Shown piece by piece: positions 37,314-46,127 of a DNA stretch of 64,000 bases. The notes under the pieces were generated by a model, which did not search any database, was not told where the DNA came from, and was given only the letters and a program-made list of their open reading frames with translations. The stretch lies in contig FUZR01000001.1 in assembly GCA_900167895.1 (NCBI GenBank), forward strand, positions 725,144-789,143, written 5' to 3'. A program made the translations under genes and the position numbers. The DNA comes from Bacteroidales bacterium WCE2004. Lineage in GTDB: Bacteria > Bacteroidota > Bacteroidia > Bacteroidales > UBA932. Position 1 is the first letter of the stretch. Every line of letters begins with the position of its first letter.

Positions 37314-38237
37314 CTATACACGGTGTCGTTTGTGTTCGGACCAGAGGCCGTAGACCTCGCTGACGTTGCCGGCGGTGATGAACGCCTGGATCTTGTTGTC
37401 CCGGATGAACTTCATCAGGTCGGCGAACTCGTCCTTGGTCAGCAGGCTCTGGATCTCCATCCGCTTCTCGCCCTTGTAGCCGCCCGTGACTTCGTAGAGG
37501 GAGCAGCCGCGCACGATCTTGTTGACGATGTAGTCGCGGATGACCTCGTGCTCGTCGGAGATGATGCAGACGCGTTTTCGCCGGCTGAGGCTCGCCATGA
37601 AGTAGTCCACGATCAGGCCGTTGATCCAGGTGCCGATCAGGCCGATGATCACCAGGCGGAACGGGTTCACGAAGAACGCCGTGCAGCAGATGACCACGCC
37701 GGCGATCGTCACCGAGAGACCGATGTCGAAGTGGAAATACTTGTTGACGATCTTGGCCAGGATGTCCAGCCCGCCGGTCGACGCGTTGATCCGGAACATG
37801 ATGGCCTGCGACATGCTCAGGATGAGCACGAAGCAGATCAGGTCGAACCAGAGGTCGCCCATCACGGACGTGGTCCCGGGGGCGATGAGCCGCTCGTTGG
37901 GGCAGATCTTCTCCCACAGGTCCATCATCGGACCCAGGATCAGGGCCGTGTAGCACGTCTTGATGCCGAACTCCTTGCCGATGAGGAAATAGGCCAGCAC
38001 CAGCAGGATGGCGTTGATGACGAGCACGACGGTCGAGACCTTGATCGCGATGCCTGCATTCTCGAACAGCGCGCTGATCACGATGGACAGACCGGAGATG
38101 CTGCCCACGACGATCTTGCTCGGGACGAGGAAATAATAGACGGAGGCCGCGGCGATGAACATGCCGACGGTCATGATAGAAAGCTCCTTCCAGAACTTGG
38201 CAGTTCTGAGAGGAGCTATCAGGGATTGCAGTTTCAT
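37314..38237 (-). CDS. YitT family membrane protein with DUF2179 domain
   Basis: A 307-residue protein with about five membrane helices (YitT_membrane) followed by a cytosolic DUF2179 domain from about residue 215 (RRKRVCIISDEHEVIRDYI, then GGYKGEKRMEI). Typical family segments are NASTGGLDILAKI and GSISGLSIVI. Function is unknown; some YitT members are linked to transport or regulation. It lies 37 nt downstream of nfnB on the same strand with no promoter box, so it may be the last gene of the nfnA-nfnB unit. Confidence 0.88.
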   Translation of the reverse strand: MKLQSLIAPLRTAKFWKELSIMTVGMFIAAASVYYFLVPSKIVVGSISGLSIVISALFENAGIAIKVSTVVLVINAILLVLAYFLIGKEFGIKTCYTALILGPMMDLWEKICPNERLIAPGTTSVMGDLWFDLICFVLILSMSQAIMFRINASTGGLDILAKIVNKYFHFDIGLSVTIAGVVICCTAFFVNPFRLVIIGLIGTWINGLIVDYFMASLSRRKRVCIISDEHEVIRDYIVNKIVRGCSLYEVTGGYKGEKRMEIQSLLTKDEFADLMKFIRDNKIQAFITAGNVSEVYGLWSEHKRHRV

Positions 38238-38274
38238 GTGGTTCAGCAGAACTTGGTTATTGTTCGTGGTAGTG

Positions 38275-39669
38275 TTATGCCTGCTTCAGATACTTGTCGA
38301 TGGCCTTGGCGGCCGTGCGGCCGGCGCCCATAGCCAGGATCACGGTGGCTGCGCCCGTCACGGCGTCGCCGCCCGCGAACACGCCCGGACGGGTGGTCGC
38401 GCCTTCCTCATTGGCCACGAGGCAGCCGCGACGGTTGGTCTCCAGACCCTTCGTGGTCTTGGAGATGAGCGGGTTGGGCGAGGTGCCGAGGGCCATGATC
38501 ACGGTCTCGGTCGGGATCTCGAATTCCGAACCGGGAATCGCCACCGGGCTGCGGCGGCCGCTCTCGTCGGGCTCGCCGAGCTCCATCTTGACGCACTTGA
38601 GGGCCTTGACCCAGCCCTTCTCGTCGCCGATGACCTCGACCGGGTTGGTCAGCATGTCGAAGATGATGCCTTCCTCGGCTGCGTGGTGCACCTCCTCGCG
38701 GCGGGCGGGAAGCTCGGCTTCCGTGCGGCGATAGACGATGTGCACCTCGGCGCCGAGGCGCAGGGCGGTGCGGGCCGCGTCCATCGCGACGTTGCCGCCG
38801 CCGACCACGCACACCTTCTTGCCGGCGTGGATCGGGGTCAGGTAGTCCTCGCGCCAGGCCTTCATGAGGTTGTTGCGGGTGAGGAATTCGTTGGCGGAGA
38901 AGACACCGTTGAGGTTCTCTCCTGGGATGTTCATGAATTTGGGCAGACCGGCGCCGGTGCCGATGAAGACGGCCTCGAAGCCTTCGTCGTCCATCAGGGA
39001 GTCGACCGTAATCGTACGGCCGGCGATGACGTTGGTCTCGATCTTGACGCCGAGCGCACGCACGTCGTCGATCTCGTGCTTGAGCACCTTGTCCTTGGGC
39101 AGACGGAACTCCGGAATGCCATATTCCAGCACGCCGCCGGCCTTGTGGAGGGCCTCGAACACGGTGACGTCATAGCCCCACTTGGCGAGGTCGCTGGCGC
39201 AGGCGAGGCCGGCAGGGCCCGACCCGATCACGGCCACCTTGTGGCCATTCTTGGGCTTGGCGCCGGCATTCTCGGCGGCGGGCTTGCCCTGCTCACGGGA
39301 ATAGTCGGCCACGAAACGCTCGAGCTTGCCGATCGCGACCGGCTCGCCCTTGACGCCCAGCACGCAGCTGCCTTCGCACTGCGTCTCCTGCGGGCACACG
39401 CGGCCGCAGACGGCGGGCAGCGAAGAATCTTCTGCGATTACGGCGGCGGCGCCGGCGATGTCGCCGGCAGCCAGCTGCGCGATGAAGCGCGGGATCTGTA
39501 GGCTGACCGGGCAGGCCGTCATACAGCGGGGATTCTTGCAGTTCAGGCAGCGGGACGCTTCGAGGAGCGCCTCCTCCTTGTTATAGCCATAGCACACTTC
39601 ATCGAAATTGGTGGCACGGACCTTCGGGTCCTGTTCGCGCACCGGTACACGGGGAATCCTGTTTGCCAT
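38275..39669 (-). CDS. NADPH-binding flavoprotein, NfnB/GltA type (glutamate synthase small-subunit family)
   Basis: A 464-residue iron-sulfur flavoprotein. The N-terminus has eight cysteines for two 4Fe-4S clusters (CLNCKNPRCMTACP and CGRVCPQETQCEGSC). An FAD-binding GSGPAGLA and an NADPH-binding VVGGGNVAMDAAR segment follow, and the C-terminal GDAVTGAATVILAMGAG closes the FAD site. It is encoded with an NfnA-like reductase whose gene ends 1 nt upstream and with no glutamate synthase large subunit visible. This pairing points to NADH-dependent ferredoxin:NADP+ oxidoreductase (electron-bifurcating transhydrogenase) more than to glutamate synthesis; a GltA annotation is common for such genes. 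Confidence 0.9.
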   Translation of the reverse strand: MANRIPRVPVREQDPKVRATNFDEVCYGYNKEEALLEASRCLNCKNPRCMTACPVSLQIPRFIAQLAAGDIAGAAAVIAEDSSLPAVCGRVCPQETQCEGSCVLGVKGEPVAIGKLERFVADYSREQGKPAAENAGAKPKNGHKVAVIGSGPAGLACASDLAKWGYDVTVFEALHKAGGVLEYGIPEFRLPKDKVLKHEIDDVRALGVKIETNVIAGRTITVDSLMDDEGFEAVFIGTGAGLPKFMNIPGENLNGVFSANEFLTRNNLMKAWREDYLTPIHAGKKVCVVGGGNVAMDAARTALRLGAEVHIVYRRTEAELPARREEVHHAAEEGIIFDMLTNPVEVIGDEKGWVKALKCVKMELGEPDESGRRSPVAIPGSEFEIPTETVIMALGTSPNPLISKTTKGLETNRRGCLVANEEGATTRPGVFAGGDAVTGAATVILAMGAGRTAAKAIDKYLKQA

Positions 39670-39670
39670 A

Positions 39671-40531
39671 TTACTTGCCCCTCCCTATTTTACAAACATG
39701 TTTCTCATTGGCCTCGGCTTCCTCGGCCTTGTACTGACCCTGGCGGCGCATCGCCTCGTCGAAGTCGACGAGGTAGCCGTCGAATTCCGGGCCCTCGACG
39801 CACGCGAAGCGCGTCTTGCCGCCCACGGACACGCGGCAGGCGCCGCACATGCCCGTACCGTCCACCATCAGCGTGTTGAGGCTCACGATGATCGGGAGCC
39901 CGAGCTTCTTGGCGGTGAGGGTGGTGAATTTCATCATGATCATCGGGCCGATCGCGACGGCCTGGGTATAGTTGTGTCCTTCGGCGACGAGCTTCTCCAG
40001 GAGGGCCGTCACCATGCCGTGAAAGCCTTCGGAACCGTCGTCCGTACAGATGAACAGATTGTCGCAGACAGCTGCCATCTCGTCCTTGTAGATGAGCAGG
40101 TCCTTGGTCTTGGCGCCGATGATGACATCGACGGCCACGCCGTGCTCGTGGAGCCACTTGGCCTGGGGATAAACAGGAGCAGTACCCACACCGCCGGCGA
40201 TAAAGATATATCGCATCGCGGACAATTTCTCCGCATCCATCTCGGTGAAATCAGAAGGAAGGCCGAGCGGGCCTACCACATCGTTGAACGCCTCTCCGGG
40301 TTCGTACGCAATGATGTCGGAGCTGGACGCTCCGATCTTCTGTGTGACAATCGTCACAGTCCCCCGCTTCGCATCGAAATCACTGATGGTCAGCGGTATC
40401 CGTTCGCCCTTCTCGTCCGCGCGGACAATCAGGAACTGGCCCGGTTTGGCGGCAGCTGCAAGCCGCGGGGCCTCTACTGTCATCCGACAAATCGTCGGTG
40501 TCAGCATATCTTTAGACAGGATTTGATACAT
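39671..40531 (-). CDS. NfnA-like ferredoxin-NADP+ reductase subunit (sulfide/dihydroorotate dehydrogenase-type FAD protein)
   Basis: A 286-residue reductase with FAD-binding (GERIPLTISDF) and NAD(P)-binding (FIAGGVGTAPVYP) domains and a 2Fe-2S cysteine set near the C-terminus (GMCGACRV, then FACVEGPEFDGY). It is the partner of the downstream NfnB-type subunit. The ATG at 40529-40531 (MYQILSKDML) is chosen because it lies exactly 6 nt after a TACCTTTG box; the frame stays open upstream through the neighbouring terminator and ompW-like gene, which is not coding. Confidence 0.9.
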   Translation of the reverse strand: MYQILSKDMLTPTICRMTVEAPRLAAAAKPGQFLIVRADEKGERIPLTISDFDAKRGTVTIVTQKIGASSSDIIAYEPGEAFNDVVGPLGLPSDFTEMDAEKLSAMRYIFIAGGVGTAPVYPQAKWLHEHGVAVDVIIGAKTKDLLIYKDEMAAVCDNLFICTDDGSEGFHGMVTALLEKLVAEGHNYTQAVAIGPMIMMKFTTLTAKKLGLPIIVSLNTLMVDGTGMCGACRVSVGGKTRFACVEGPEFDGYLVDFDEAMRRQGQYKAEEAEANEKHVCKIGRGK

Positions 40532-40537
40532 AACGTC

Positions 40538-40545
40538 CAAAGGTA
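40538..40545 (-). promoter_or_regulatory. -7 promoter box (TACCTTTG) of nfnA-nfnB
   Basis: Perfect TAnnTTTG match on the minus strand, exactly 6 nt before the ATG and 10 bp after the upstream operon's terminator stem. Confidence 0.65.
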
Positions 40546-40554
40546 CACAAAAAA

Positions 40555-40587
40555 TCCCCGACTTGTTATACAAGCCGGGGGTTTTTT
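40555..40587 (-). terminator. Terminator after the ompW-like gene
   Basis: A stem TCCCCGACTTG/CAAGCCGGGGG (40555-40565 with 40571-40581) with one mismatch, flanked by A-run and T-run on both sides. In the minus direction it ends the long rnf-containing operon. Confidence 0.88.
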
Positions 40588-40607
40588 CATCAAGGAAAAC
40601 CCTGATT

Positions 40608-41042
40608 TTAGAAGCGATAGCGGATGCCCAGCGCGAAACCGGTCCACCCGAACCCGCCGCCGTTGAGATAGATGGCGGGACGCCAGTCGAGGGAGAAGTT
40701 GACCGGGGCGGAATCAAGCTGGATTTCCGTTCCGATCTGCCCGACGACGGAGGCGTTGAAGTAGAAAACATTGTCTGCCGTTGCGGCGCCAATCTGGACA
40801 CCCGGGCCCGCATAGAAATTGAGGACGCCGGCGGAGCCGAGGTTGAAGTCATAGATGCCGGACACGTAGAACCCGTTGGGGCCCACGACGCCCAGATCGA
40901 TTTCGGCAAAATCATTGCCCAGCGTATGCTGGTACGAAACTTCTGCACCATAGCCGAGCCGGACGCCGAAGGCGCGCGGCTGGGCGGAGGCGACGGCCGC
41001 GAAAGCGAGCACGCCGACAAGGATAGCTACAATCTTTTTCAT
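40608..41042 (-). CDS. Small outer-membrane beta-barrel protein
   Basis: A 144-residue protein with an N-terminal signal peptide (MKKIVAILVGVLAFAAVASAQ). The mature part alternates polar and hydrophobic residues, with glycine and aromatics, and ends in a terminal aromatic (GIRYRF), the mark of outer-membrane barrels inserted by BAM. It resembles a short OmpW/outer-membrane-protein-beta-brl type barrel. It follows rnfA by 19 nt without a promoter box, so it may be cotranscribed with rnf; its function is unknown. Confidence 0.75.
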   Translation of the reverse strand: MKKIVAILVGVLAFAAVASAQPRAFGVRLGYGAEVSYQHTLGNDFAEIDLGVVGPNGFYVSGIYDFNLGSAGVLNFYAGPGVQIGAATADNVFYFNASVVGQIGTEIQLDSAPVNFSLDWRPAIYLNGGGFGWTGFALGIRYRF

Positions 41043-41061
41043 AATCTAGTCGTTTTAAAAG

Positions 41062-41664
41062 TTAAACGATACCGGAAAAACCGAGGAAGGCCATCGCCAT
41101 GATGCCCACGGTGATGAGGGCGATCGGAAGGCCCTTGAAAGCCTTGGGCACATCGTTGCCCGCCAGGTGCTCGCGCAGGCCGGCGAACAGGCACATCGCC
41201 AGGCCGTAGCCGAGCGAGGTCGCGATGGCGTAGACCACCGCCTGACCGAGGTTGAGCATGTGGGGCGCAGTGCCGCCGAAGGCAAATTCCTTGGTCACCA
41301 CGGTGATGGCCACGCCGAGGACGGCGCAGTTGGTGGTGATCAGGGGCAGGAAGATGCCGAGGGCCTGATAGAGCGAGGGACTGATCTTCTTCAGCACGAT
41401 CTCCACCATCTGCACGAGGGCGGCGATCACGAGGATGAAGGAGATGGTCTGCAGGAATTCCAGGCCGAAAGGCACCAGCAGGTAATGGTTCAGCAGGTAG
41501 GTCACCACGGTGGCGAGCGTGATCACGAAGCAGACCGCTCCGGACATGCCCGAGGCCGTGGAGAGCTTGTTGGACACGCCCAGGAAGGGGCAGATGCCCA
41601 GGAACTGCGCCAGCAGGATGTTATTGACGAAAATCGCCGAGACGAAAATGAGGAAATATTCCAT
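41062..41664 (-). CDS. rnfA: Rnf electron transport complex subunit A
   Basis: Membrane subunit of the ferredoxin:NAD+ oxidoreductase (Rnf), which couples electron flow to Na+ or H+ export. The 200-residue protein has six helices and the family segments NNILLAQFLGICPFLGVS and PLITTNCAVLGVA, where a cysteine binds the intramembrane iron-sulfur site. It is the last rnf gene in the order B-C-D-G-E-A, 6 nt after rnfE. Confidence 0.95.
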   Translation of the reverse strand: MEYFLIFVSAIFVNNILLAQFLGICPFLGVSNKLSTASGMSGAVCFVITLATVVTYLLNHYLLVPFGLEFLQTISFILVIAALVQMVEIVLKKISPSLYQALGIFLPLITTNCAVLGVAITVVTKEFAFGGTAPHMLNLGQAVVYAIATSLGYGLAMCLFAGLREHLAGNDVPKAFKGLPIALITVGIMAMAFLGFSGIV

Positions 41665-41670
41665 GGCGCA

Positions 41671-42255
41671 CTACTTTTTAGCGAGATACTTGTTGAACAG
41701 GACCATCAGGAAGCCCAGCACCAGGAAGGCGCCCGGGGCCATCACGAAGGCCAGGATGCCGTCGCCGGCGATGAACTTCCAGCCGAACACGGCGCCGCTG
41801 CCGAGGACCTCGCGCACGATGCCGATGACCGTCAGGGAAGCGGTGAAGCCGAGGCCCACGCCGATGCCGTCGAGGGCGGATTCGCCCACGGAATGCTTGT
41901 TGGCGAAGCCTTCGGCGCGGCCGAGGACGATACAGTTGACGACGATCAGCGGGATGAAGAGGCCGAGCGTCTCATAGACCGCAGGCGTGAAGGCCTGCAT
42001 CAGGAGCTGGAGCACGGTCACGAAGGTGGCGATCACGGTGATGTAGACCGGGATGCGGACCTTGTCGGGGACCATCGGGGCCACCAGCGAGATCACGATG
42101 TTGCTGAGGATGAGCACGAACATCGTCGCCAGACCCATCTCCAGACCGTTCATCGCGGAAGTGGTCGTGGCCAGCGTCGGGCACATGCCGAGCACCAGCA
42201 CGAAGGTCGGGTTGTTCTTGACGAAACCGTCGGTGATGAAATGCAGTTTACTCAT
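41671..42255 (-). CDS. rnfE: Rnf electron transport complex subunit E
   Basis: A 194-residue membrane subunit, related to RnfA by inverted topology. It has NNPTFVLVLGMCPTLATTT and FIPLIVVNCIVLGRAEGFA, including the conserved cysteines. The ATG overlaps the end of rnfG by 8 nt. Confidence 0.95.
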   Translation of the reverse strand: MSKLHFITDGFVKNNPTFVLVLGMCPTLATTTSAMNGLEMGLATMFVLILSNIVISLVAPMVPDKVRIPVYITVIATFVTVLQLLMQAFTPAVYETLGLFIPLIVVNCIVLGRAEGFANKHSVGESALDGIGVGLGFTASLTVIGIVREVLGSGAVFGWKFIAGDGILAFVMAPGAFLVLGFLMVLFNKYLAKK

Positions 42256-42811
42256 TGCTCTGTCCTCCTGCCAGTTGGTGATACACGTTCACGGCATTGG
42301 CGACCGCCAGCGCATAGGCGCGGGACGTGATCGTAGAAGCCGTGATGGCGTCCAGGTCGCCGCCGTCCTTGGTGACGGCGAGCTTCTTCGCAGCCGGGTC
42401 GAAACCGCGGAACTGCTCCATGAAATGCGCGTCCGTCGTGCACTTGGCGCCCAGGCCCGGGGTCTCGCTGTGCGAGAGGACCGTGGTGTTGTGCACGACG
42501 CCGGCCGTGTCGATGCCCACCATCAGGGTGAGGGCGCCGCCGAAGCCGGAGGTCGTGGAGATGACGGCGTAGCCGGCACCTTCCGCCTTGTAGTAGACAT
42601 ATTCCGTGCCGTTCACGTCGATCTTGCCCTGCTCGGGCACGCCGTCGAAGGCAGGGAGCACCGCGGCGATGGAAGCCGTGGTCTTGGCCTGTGCGGCCGC
42701 GTCGATCGGGTCCTTGGTCAGGGCGTAGGCGCCGCCTACGACGGCGGAGCAGACCAGGCAGATGACGGTCAGGCAGAGGGCCATATTTTTCAGTGTAGAT
42801 GCTATTGCCAT
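42248..42811 (-). CDS. rnfG: Rnf electron transport complex subunit G
   Basis: A periplasm-facing, single-helix FMN protein of 187 residues. The covalent-FMN motif is a variant, TASTIT at about 157-162 instead of the textbook SGATIT, with the acceptor Thr160 preserved. An FGGALTLMVGI segment and SHSETPGLGAKC precede it. Flavinylation by ApbE would be expected; no apbE gene is in the window. Confidence 0.92.
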   Translation of the reverse strand: MAIASTLKNMALCLTVICLVCSAVVGGAYALTKDPIDAAAQAKTTASIAAVLPAFDGVPEQGKIDVNGTEYVYYKAEGAGYAVISTTSGFGGALTLMVGIDTAGVVHNTTVLSHSETPGLGAKCTTDAHFMEQFRGFDPAAKKLAVTKDGGDLDAITASTITSRAYALAVANAVNVYHQLAGGQSNE

Positions 42812-42814
42812 AGC

Positions 42815-43801
42815 TTATGCCCTCCCATATTTTTTCTGGTGGAACCACATGTTGAGAAGCGGCACCGCGCAGTTCATCAGCAGGATCGCGAACGACATGC
42901 CCTCCGGATAGGAGCCGAAGTAGCGGATCATCATCACGATCACGCCGATGCCGATGCCGTAGATGATGCCGCCCAGGGTGCTCATCGGGGAGGTCACGTA
43001 GTCCGTGGCCATGAACAGGGCGCCGAGGAGCGCGCCGCCGGTCAGCAGGTTGAACGCCACGCCGGTGTACGCATCCGGGTTGATGCCGCTGAAGATGGCG
43101 GCGATGACGGCCATCGTGCCGAGGATGCTGAGCGGGATCCAGGGCTTGACCACGCGGCGGACCAGCAGGTAGACGAAGCCGAGCAGCAGGGCGCCGGCGG
43201 ACAGCTCGCCCGCGGAAGCGCCGAGGTCGAAGAAGAAGCTCGACCAGGTGTAGCCGTTGGTCTCCATGAACTGGCTGATGGTGCCGCCGGACTTGAGCGT
43301 CTCCTTGAGGACGCCCAGCGGCGTGGCGCCGGACACGGCGTCAGGAACGGAGAGGAAGCCGGCGGTCGGCGTCCAGTCCGTCATCTGGGCCGGGAAGGAC
43401 ACGAGCAGGAACACGCGGCCGGTGATGGCCGGGTTGAAGACGTTCTGGCCGATGCCGCCGAAGGGCAGCTTGGCCACGCAGATACAGACCACGGCGCCGA
43501 TGAACACGATCCACAGGGGAATCGAGGACGGCAGGTTCATCGCCAGCAGCAGGCCGGTGACGACGGCCGACAGGTCGCCGACGGTCGAGGGACGCTTCAG
43601 CATCCAGCGGGTGACGGCCCACTCCAGCAGCACGCAGGAAGCGACGCTGACCAGCAGGACGAGCAGCTCGGCCCAGCCGTAGGCCAGAATGGAGACCAGG
43701 ATCGCCGGGCAGAGCGCGATGATCACGTCCCGCATGATCTTGGCCGTAGAGACATCCGCATGGATGTGCGGAGAAGGAGATACGATATACTTCTTGTCCA
43801 T
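42815..43801 (-). CDS. rnfD: Rnf electron transport complex subunit D
   Basis: A 328-residue membrane subunit with about nine helices. The N-terminal SPSPHIH is a family mark, and the covalent-FMN motif SGAT is at 157-160 (Thr160). GGIGQNVFNPA is also typical. It lies between rnfC and rnfG with 3-7 nt gaps. Confidence 0.95.
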   Translation of the reverse strand: MDKKYIVSPSPHIHADVSTAKIMRDVIIALCPAILVSILAYGWAELLVLLVSVASCVLLEWAVTRWMLKRPSTVGDLSAVVTGLLLAMNLPSSIPLWIVFIGAVVCICVAKLPFGGIGQNVFNPAITGRVFLLVSFPAQMTDWTPTAGFLSVPDAVSGATPLGVLKETLKSGGTISQFMETNGYTWSSFFFDLGASAGELSAGALLLGFVYLLVRRVVKPWIPLSILGTMAVIAAIFSGINPDAYTGVAFNLLTGGALLGALFMATDYVTSPMSTLGGIIYGIGIGVIVMMIRYFGSYPEGMSFAILLMNCAVPLLNMWFHQKKYGRA

Positions 43802-43807
43802 ACGCGA

Positions 43808-45202
43808 TTACTTGTTGGTTGCGGCGGCCTTCGCGGCCTCGGCGGCGGCCTTGGCAGCGGCGGCGCGGGCGCGGATGACGCCCATCACCTGCCCCTTGGC
43901 CTGGCGGATGTTGTCCAGCAGGGGGATGTAGGCGGGGCAGCTGTACAGGCAGCAGCCGCATTCGATACAATCCTGGGCGGCGTTGGCCTCGAGGCCCTCG
44001 AGGTCGCCGGCCTTATAAAGTCGGTTGAGCAGGAACGGCTCCAGGCCCATCGGGCAGGCGTCCGCGCACTTGCCGCAGCGGATGCAGGACGCGGCCGGCT
44101 TGCGGCGCGTCATGCCCTCGCTGAGGTACAGCACGGAAGAGGAGCCCTTGACCGTGGCGGCGTCGAGGTTGCTGATGGCCTTGCCCATCATCGGGCCGCC
44201 GCTGATCAGCTTGGCGGCCGTCTCGGGGATGCCGCCGGCCTGCTCCACGATCCAGGAAAGGGGCATGCCGATCCGGAAGAGGTAGTTGTGCTGCAGGTTG
44301 CCGGGGATCTGGTCGCCCGTGATGGTGAGCACGTTGGTGATGAGCGGCTTGTTCTTCTGCACGGCCTCATAGACCGCGAGCGAGGTGGCGACGTTCTGCA
44401 CCACGGCGCCCACGTCGATCGGCAGGCCGCCGGACTTGACCTGGCGGCGCATCACGGCGTCAATGAGCTGCTTCTCACCGCCCTGCGGATAACGCTTCTT
44501 GAGCACCTTCACCTCGATGCCCGGATAACCGAGCTCGCGGACGGCGGCGCCCATCGCGGCGATGGCTTCGGGCTTGTTCTCCTCGATGCCGATCACGCAG
44601 CGGCAGCCGCCGAGCACCTTCTGCATGATGGCAGCGCCGACGACGATCTCCTTCGGGCGCTCGATCATGATGCGGTAGTCGCTCGTCAGGAACGGCTCGC
44701 ATTCGGCGCCGTTGAGGATCAGGCACTCGGCCACCTTGCCGGGAGCCGGGTTGAGCTTGACGTGCGCGGGGAAAGTCGCGCCGCCGAGGCCCACGACGCC
44801 GGCGGCCTTGATCTTGTCAAGGATGGCGGCCTTGTCGTCGGGGATGGCGGTCACAAGGTCCTTGCTGCGGTCGATCGCGGGATCCCACTCGTCGCCCTCG
44901 ACCGCAATCTCGACATGCATGACGGGATTGCCTGCGAGGTCCTTGCGGGGCGCGATGGCCTTGACCGTGCCGGACACGGGAGAATGGACGAAGGCGGAGA
45001 TGAACCCGCCCGGTTCCGCGATCACCTGGCCCACCTTGACGCTGTCGCCGACGGCGACGAGCGGCTTGGCCGGGGCGCCCAGGTGCTGGGCCATCGACAC
45101 GTAGACGGTCTGCGGGAGCGGGAGCTCCTCGATGGCGCATTCGCGGGCGTATTTGCTGTCGTGGGGGTGGACACCGCCCATCGAGAATGTCAGTTTACCC
45201 AT
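43808..45202 (-). CDS. rnfC: Rnf electron transport complex subunit C
   Basis: A 464-residue NADH-contacting subunit on the cytoplasmic side. A biotinyl-like N-terminal region is followed by the NADH/FMN-binding core (VGLGGATFPAHVKL, LILNGAECEPFLTSD) and two 4Fe-4S motifs, CIRCGKCADACPMG and CIECGCCLYSCPAY. The C-terminus is an Ala/Lys-rich tail. It overlaps rnfB by 8 nt. Confidence 0.95.
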   Translation of the reverse strand: MGKLTFSMGGVHPHDSKYARECAIEELPLPQTVYVSMAQHLGAPAKPLVAVGDSVKVGQVIAEPGGFISAFVHSPVSGTVKAIAPRKDLAGNPVMHVEIAVEGDEWDPAIDRSKDLVTAIPDDKAAILDKIKAAGVVGLGGATFPAHVKLNPAPGKVAECLILNGAECEPFLTSDYRIMIERPKEIVVGAAIMQKVLGGCRCVIGIEENKPEAIAAMGAAVRELGYPGIEVKVLKKRYPQGGEKQLIDAVMRRQVKSGGLPIDVGAVVQNVATSLAVYEAVQKNKPLITNVLTITGDQIPGNLQHNYLFRIGMPLSWIVEQAGGIPETAAKLISGGPMMGKAISNLDAATVKGSSSVLYLSEGMTRRKPAASCIRCGKCADACPMGLEPFLLNRLYKAGDLEGLEANAAQDCIECGCCLYSCPAYIPLLDNIRQAKGQVMGVIRARAAAAKAAAEAAKAAATNK

Positions 45203-46124
45203 TGGCTACCTCCTTTTTTTCTTCGGCGGCCTTCGGTGCTTCAGCAGCGGCGGCCTTGGCCTTGCGGTCGGCGATGCGTTTCTTGACGGCCTCCTTGTCG
45301 AGCTCCTTCGGGAAGTTCACGCCGTGGATGGCGCCGGTCGGACAGACCGCCTCGCATTCGCGGCAGAGCTTGCACTTCGCGGCGTCGATGTAGGCGACGT
45401 TGTCCACGACCGTGATGGCGTCGTGCGTGCAGGTCTTGGCGCAGAGGCCGCAGCCGATACACGCGTTGGCGCAGGCCTTCCTGGCCGCGGGTCCCTTGTC
45501 CTTGTTGACGCAGGACACGTACATGCGCATGCCGCGCGGTCCCTTGGGACGCAGCTCGATGATGTGCTTGGGGCAGGCCTTGGTGCAGGCGCCGCAGGCG
45601 GTGCACTTGTTCTCGTCGACGACCGGCAGACCCGTCTGCGGGTCCATCGACAGGGCGCCGAACTGGCAGGCCGCAACGCAGTCGCCGCAACCCAGGCAGC
45701 CGAAGGCGCACCCGGTGTCGCCGCTGTAGAGCGCGGCCTTGACACGGCAGGATTGCACGCCGTCATACTCGTTGATACGGGGGCGGGCGGAACAAGTGCC
45801 GTTGCAACGGACAACGGCCACTTGCGGTGCCTTCGCGGCAACGGTGAAGCCTAAGATAGAAGCCACCTTCTGCATCACCTCATCCCCGCCCACAGGACAA
45901 TACTGGTTGTCCAGACTGGTGGCTTTGACCGCCGCATCGGCGAAAGCGCGGCATCCGGCGAAGCCGCAGCCGCCGCAGTTGGCGCCCGGCATCACCTTCT
46001 CCACTTCGTCAATCCTGGGGTCTTCCTCAACCTTGAACTTGCGCGCCACCCAGAACAGGATGAGTGCAAGCAGAAGGCCCAGGACAGTCAGGATGGCGAC
46101 GGTCCAGATAAAAGTTTGTGTCAT
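45195..46124 (-). CDS. rnfB: Rnf electron transport complex subunit B
   Basis: A 309-residue ferredoxin-accepting subunit with one N-terminal membrane helix. The Fe-S domain has the 4Fe-4S motif GANCGGCGFAGCRAFA; four further ferredoxin-type clusters follow (for example CLGCGDCVAACQ, CTACGACTKACP, CIGCGLCAKTC, CKLCRECEAVCP). The tail is rich in Ala, Lys and Glu. It starts the rnf genes proper, 3 nt after rseC. Confidence 0.95.
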   Translation of the reverse strand: MTQTFIWTVAILTVLGLLLALILFWVARKFKVEEDPRIDEVEKVMPGANCGGCGFAGCRAFADAAVKATSLDNQYCPVGGDEVMQKVASILGFTVAAKAPQVAVVRCNGTCSARPRINEYDGVQSCRVKAALYSGDTGCAFGCLGCGDCVAACQFGALSMDPQTGLPVVDENKCTACGACTKACPKHIIELRPKGPRGMRMYVSCVNKDKGPAARKACANACIGCGLCAKTCTHDAITVVDNVAYIDAAKCKLCRECEAVCPTGAIHGVNFPKELDKEAVKKRIADRKAKAAAAEAPKAAEEKKEVANG

Positions 46125-46127
46125 TAT

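Noticed and set aside
37127..37321. Small minus-strand frame over the tRNA with a GATRTRDPQLRR-like peptide
   Set aside because: It is the antisense of tRNA-Arg; this peptide pattern is a well-known false protein in annotations.
39671..41020. Extension of the nfnA frame upstream through the terminator and ompW-like gene
   Set aside because: It would cross a strong terminator and read antisense-like composition; the ATG at 40531 starts the family's conserved N-terminus.
42248..42811. RnfG as possibly unable to bind FMN because its motif is not SGAT
   Set aside because: The acceptor Thr is kept and similar variants occur in Bacteroidales RnfG as far as I recall, so this is not strong evidence for loss.
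42053..45286. A 1077-codon plus-strand frame antisense to the rnf genes
   Set aside because: Covers rnfC, rnfD, rnfG and rnfE, which are unmistakable on the minus strand; the composition is shadow-like.
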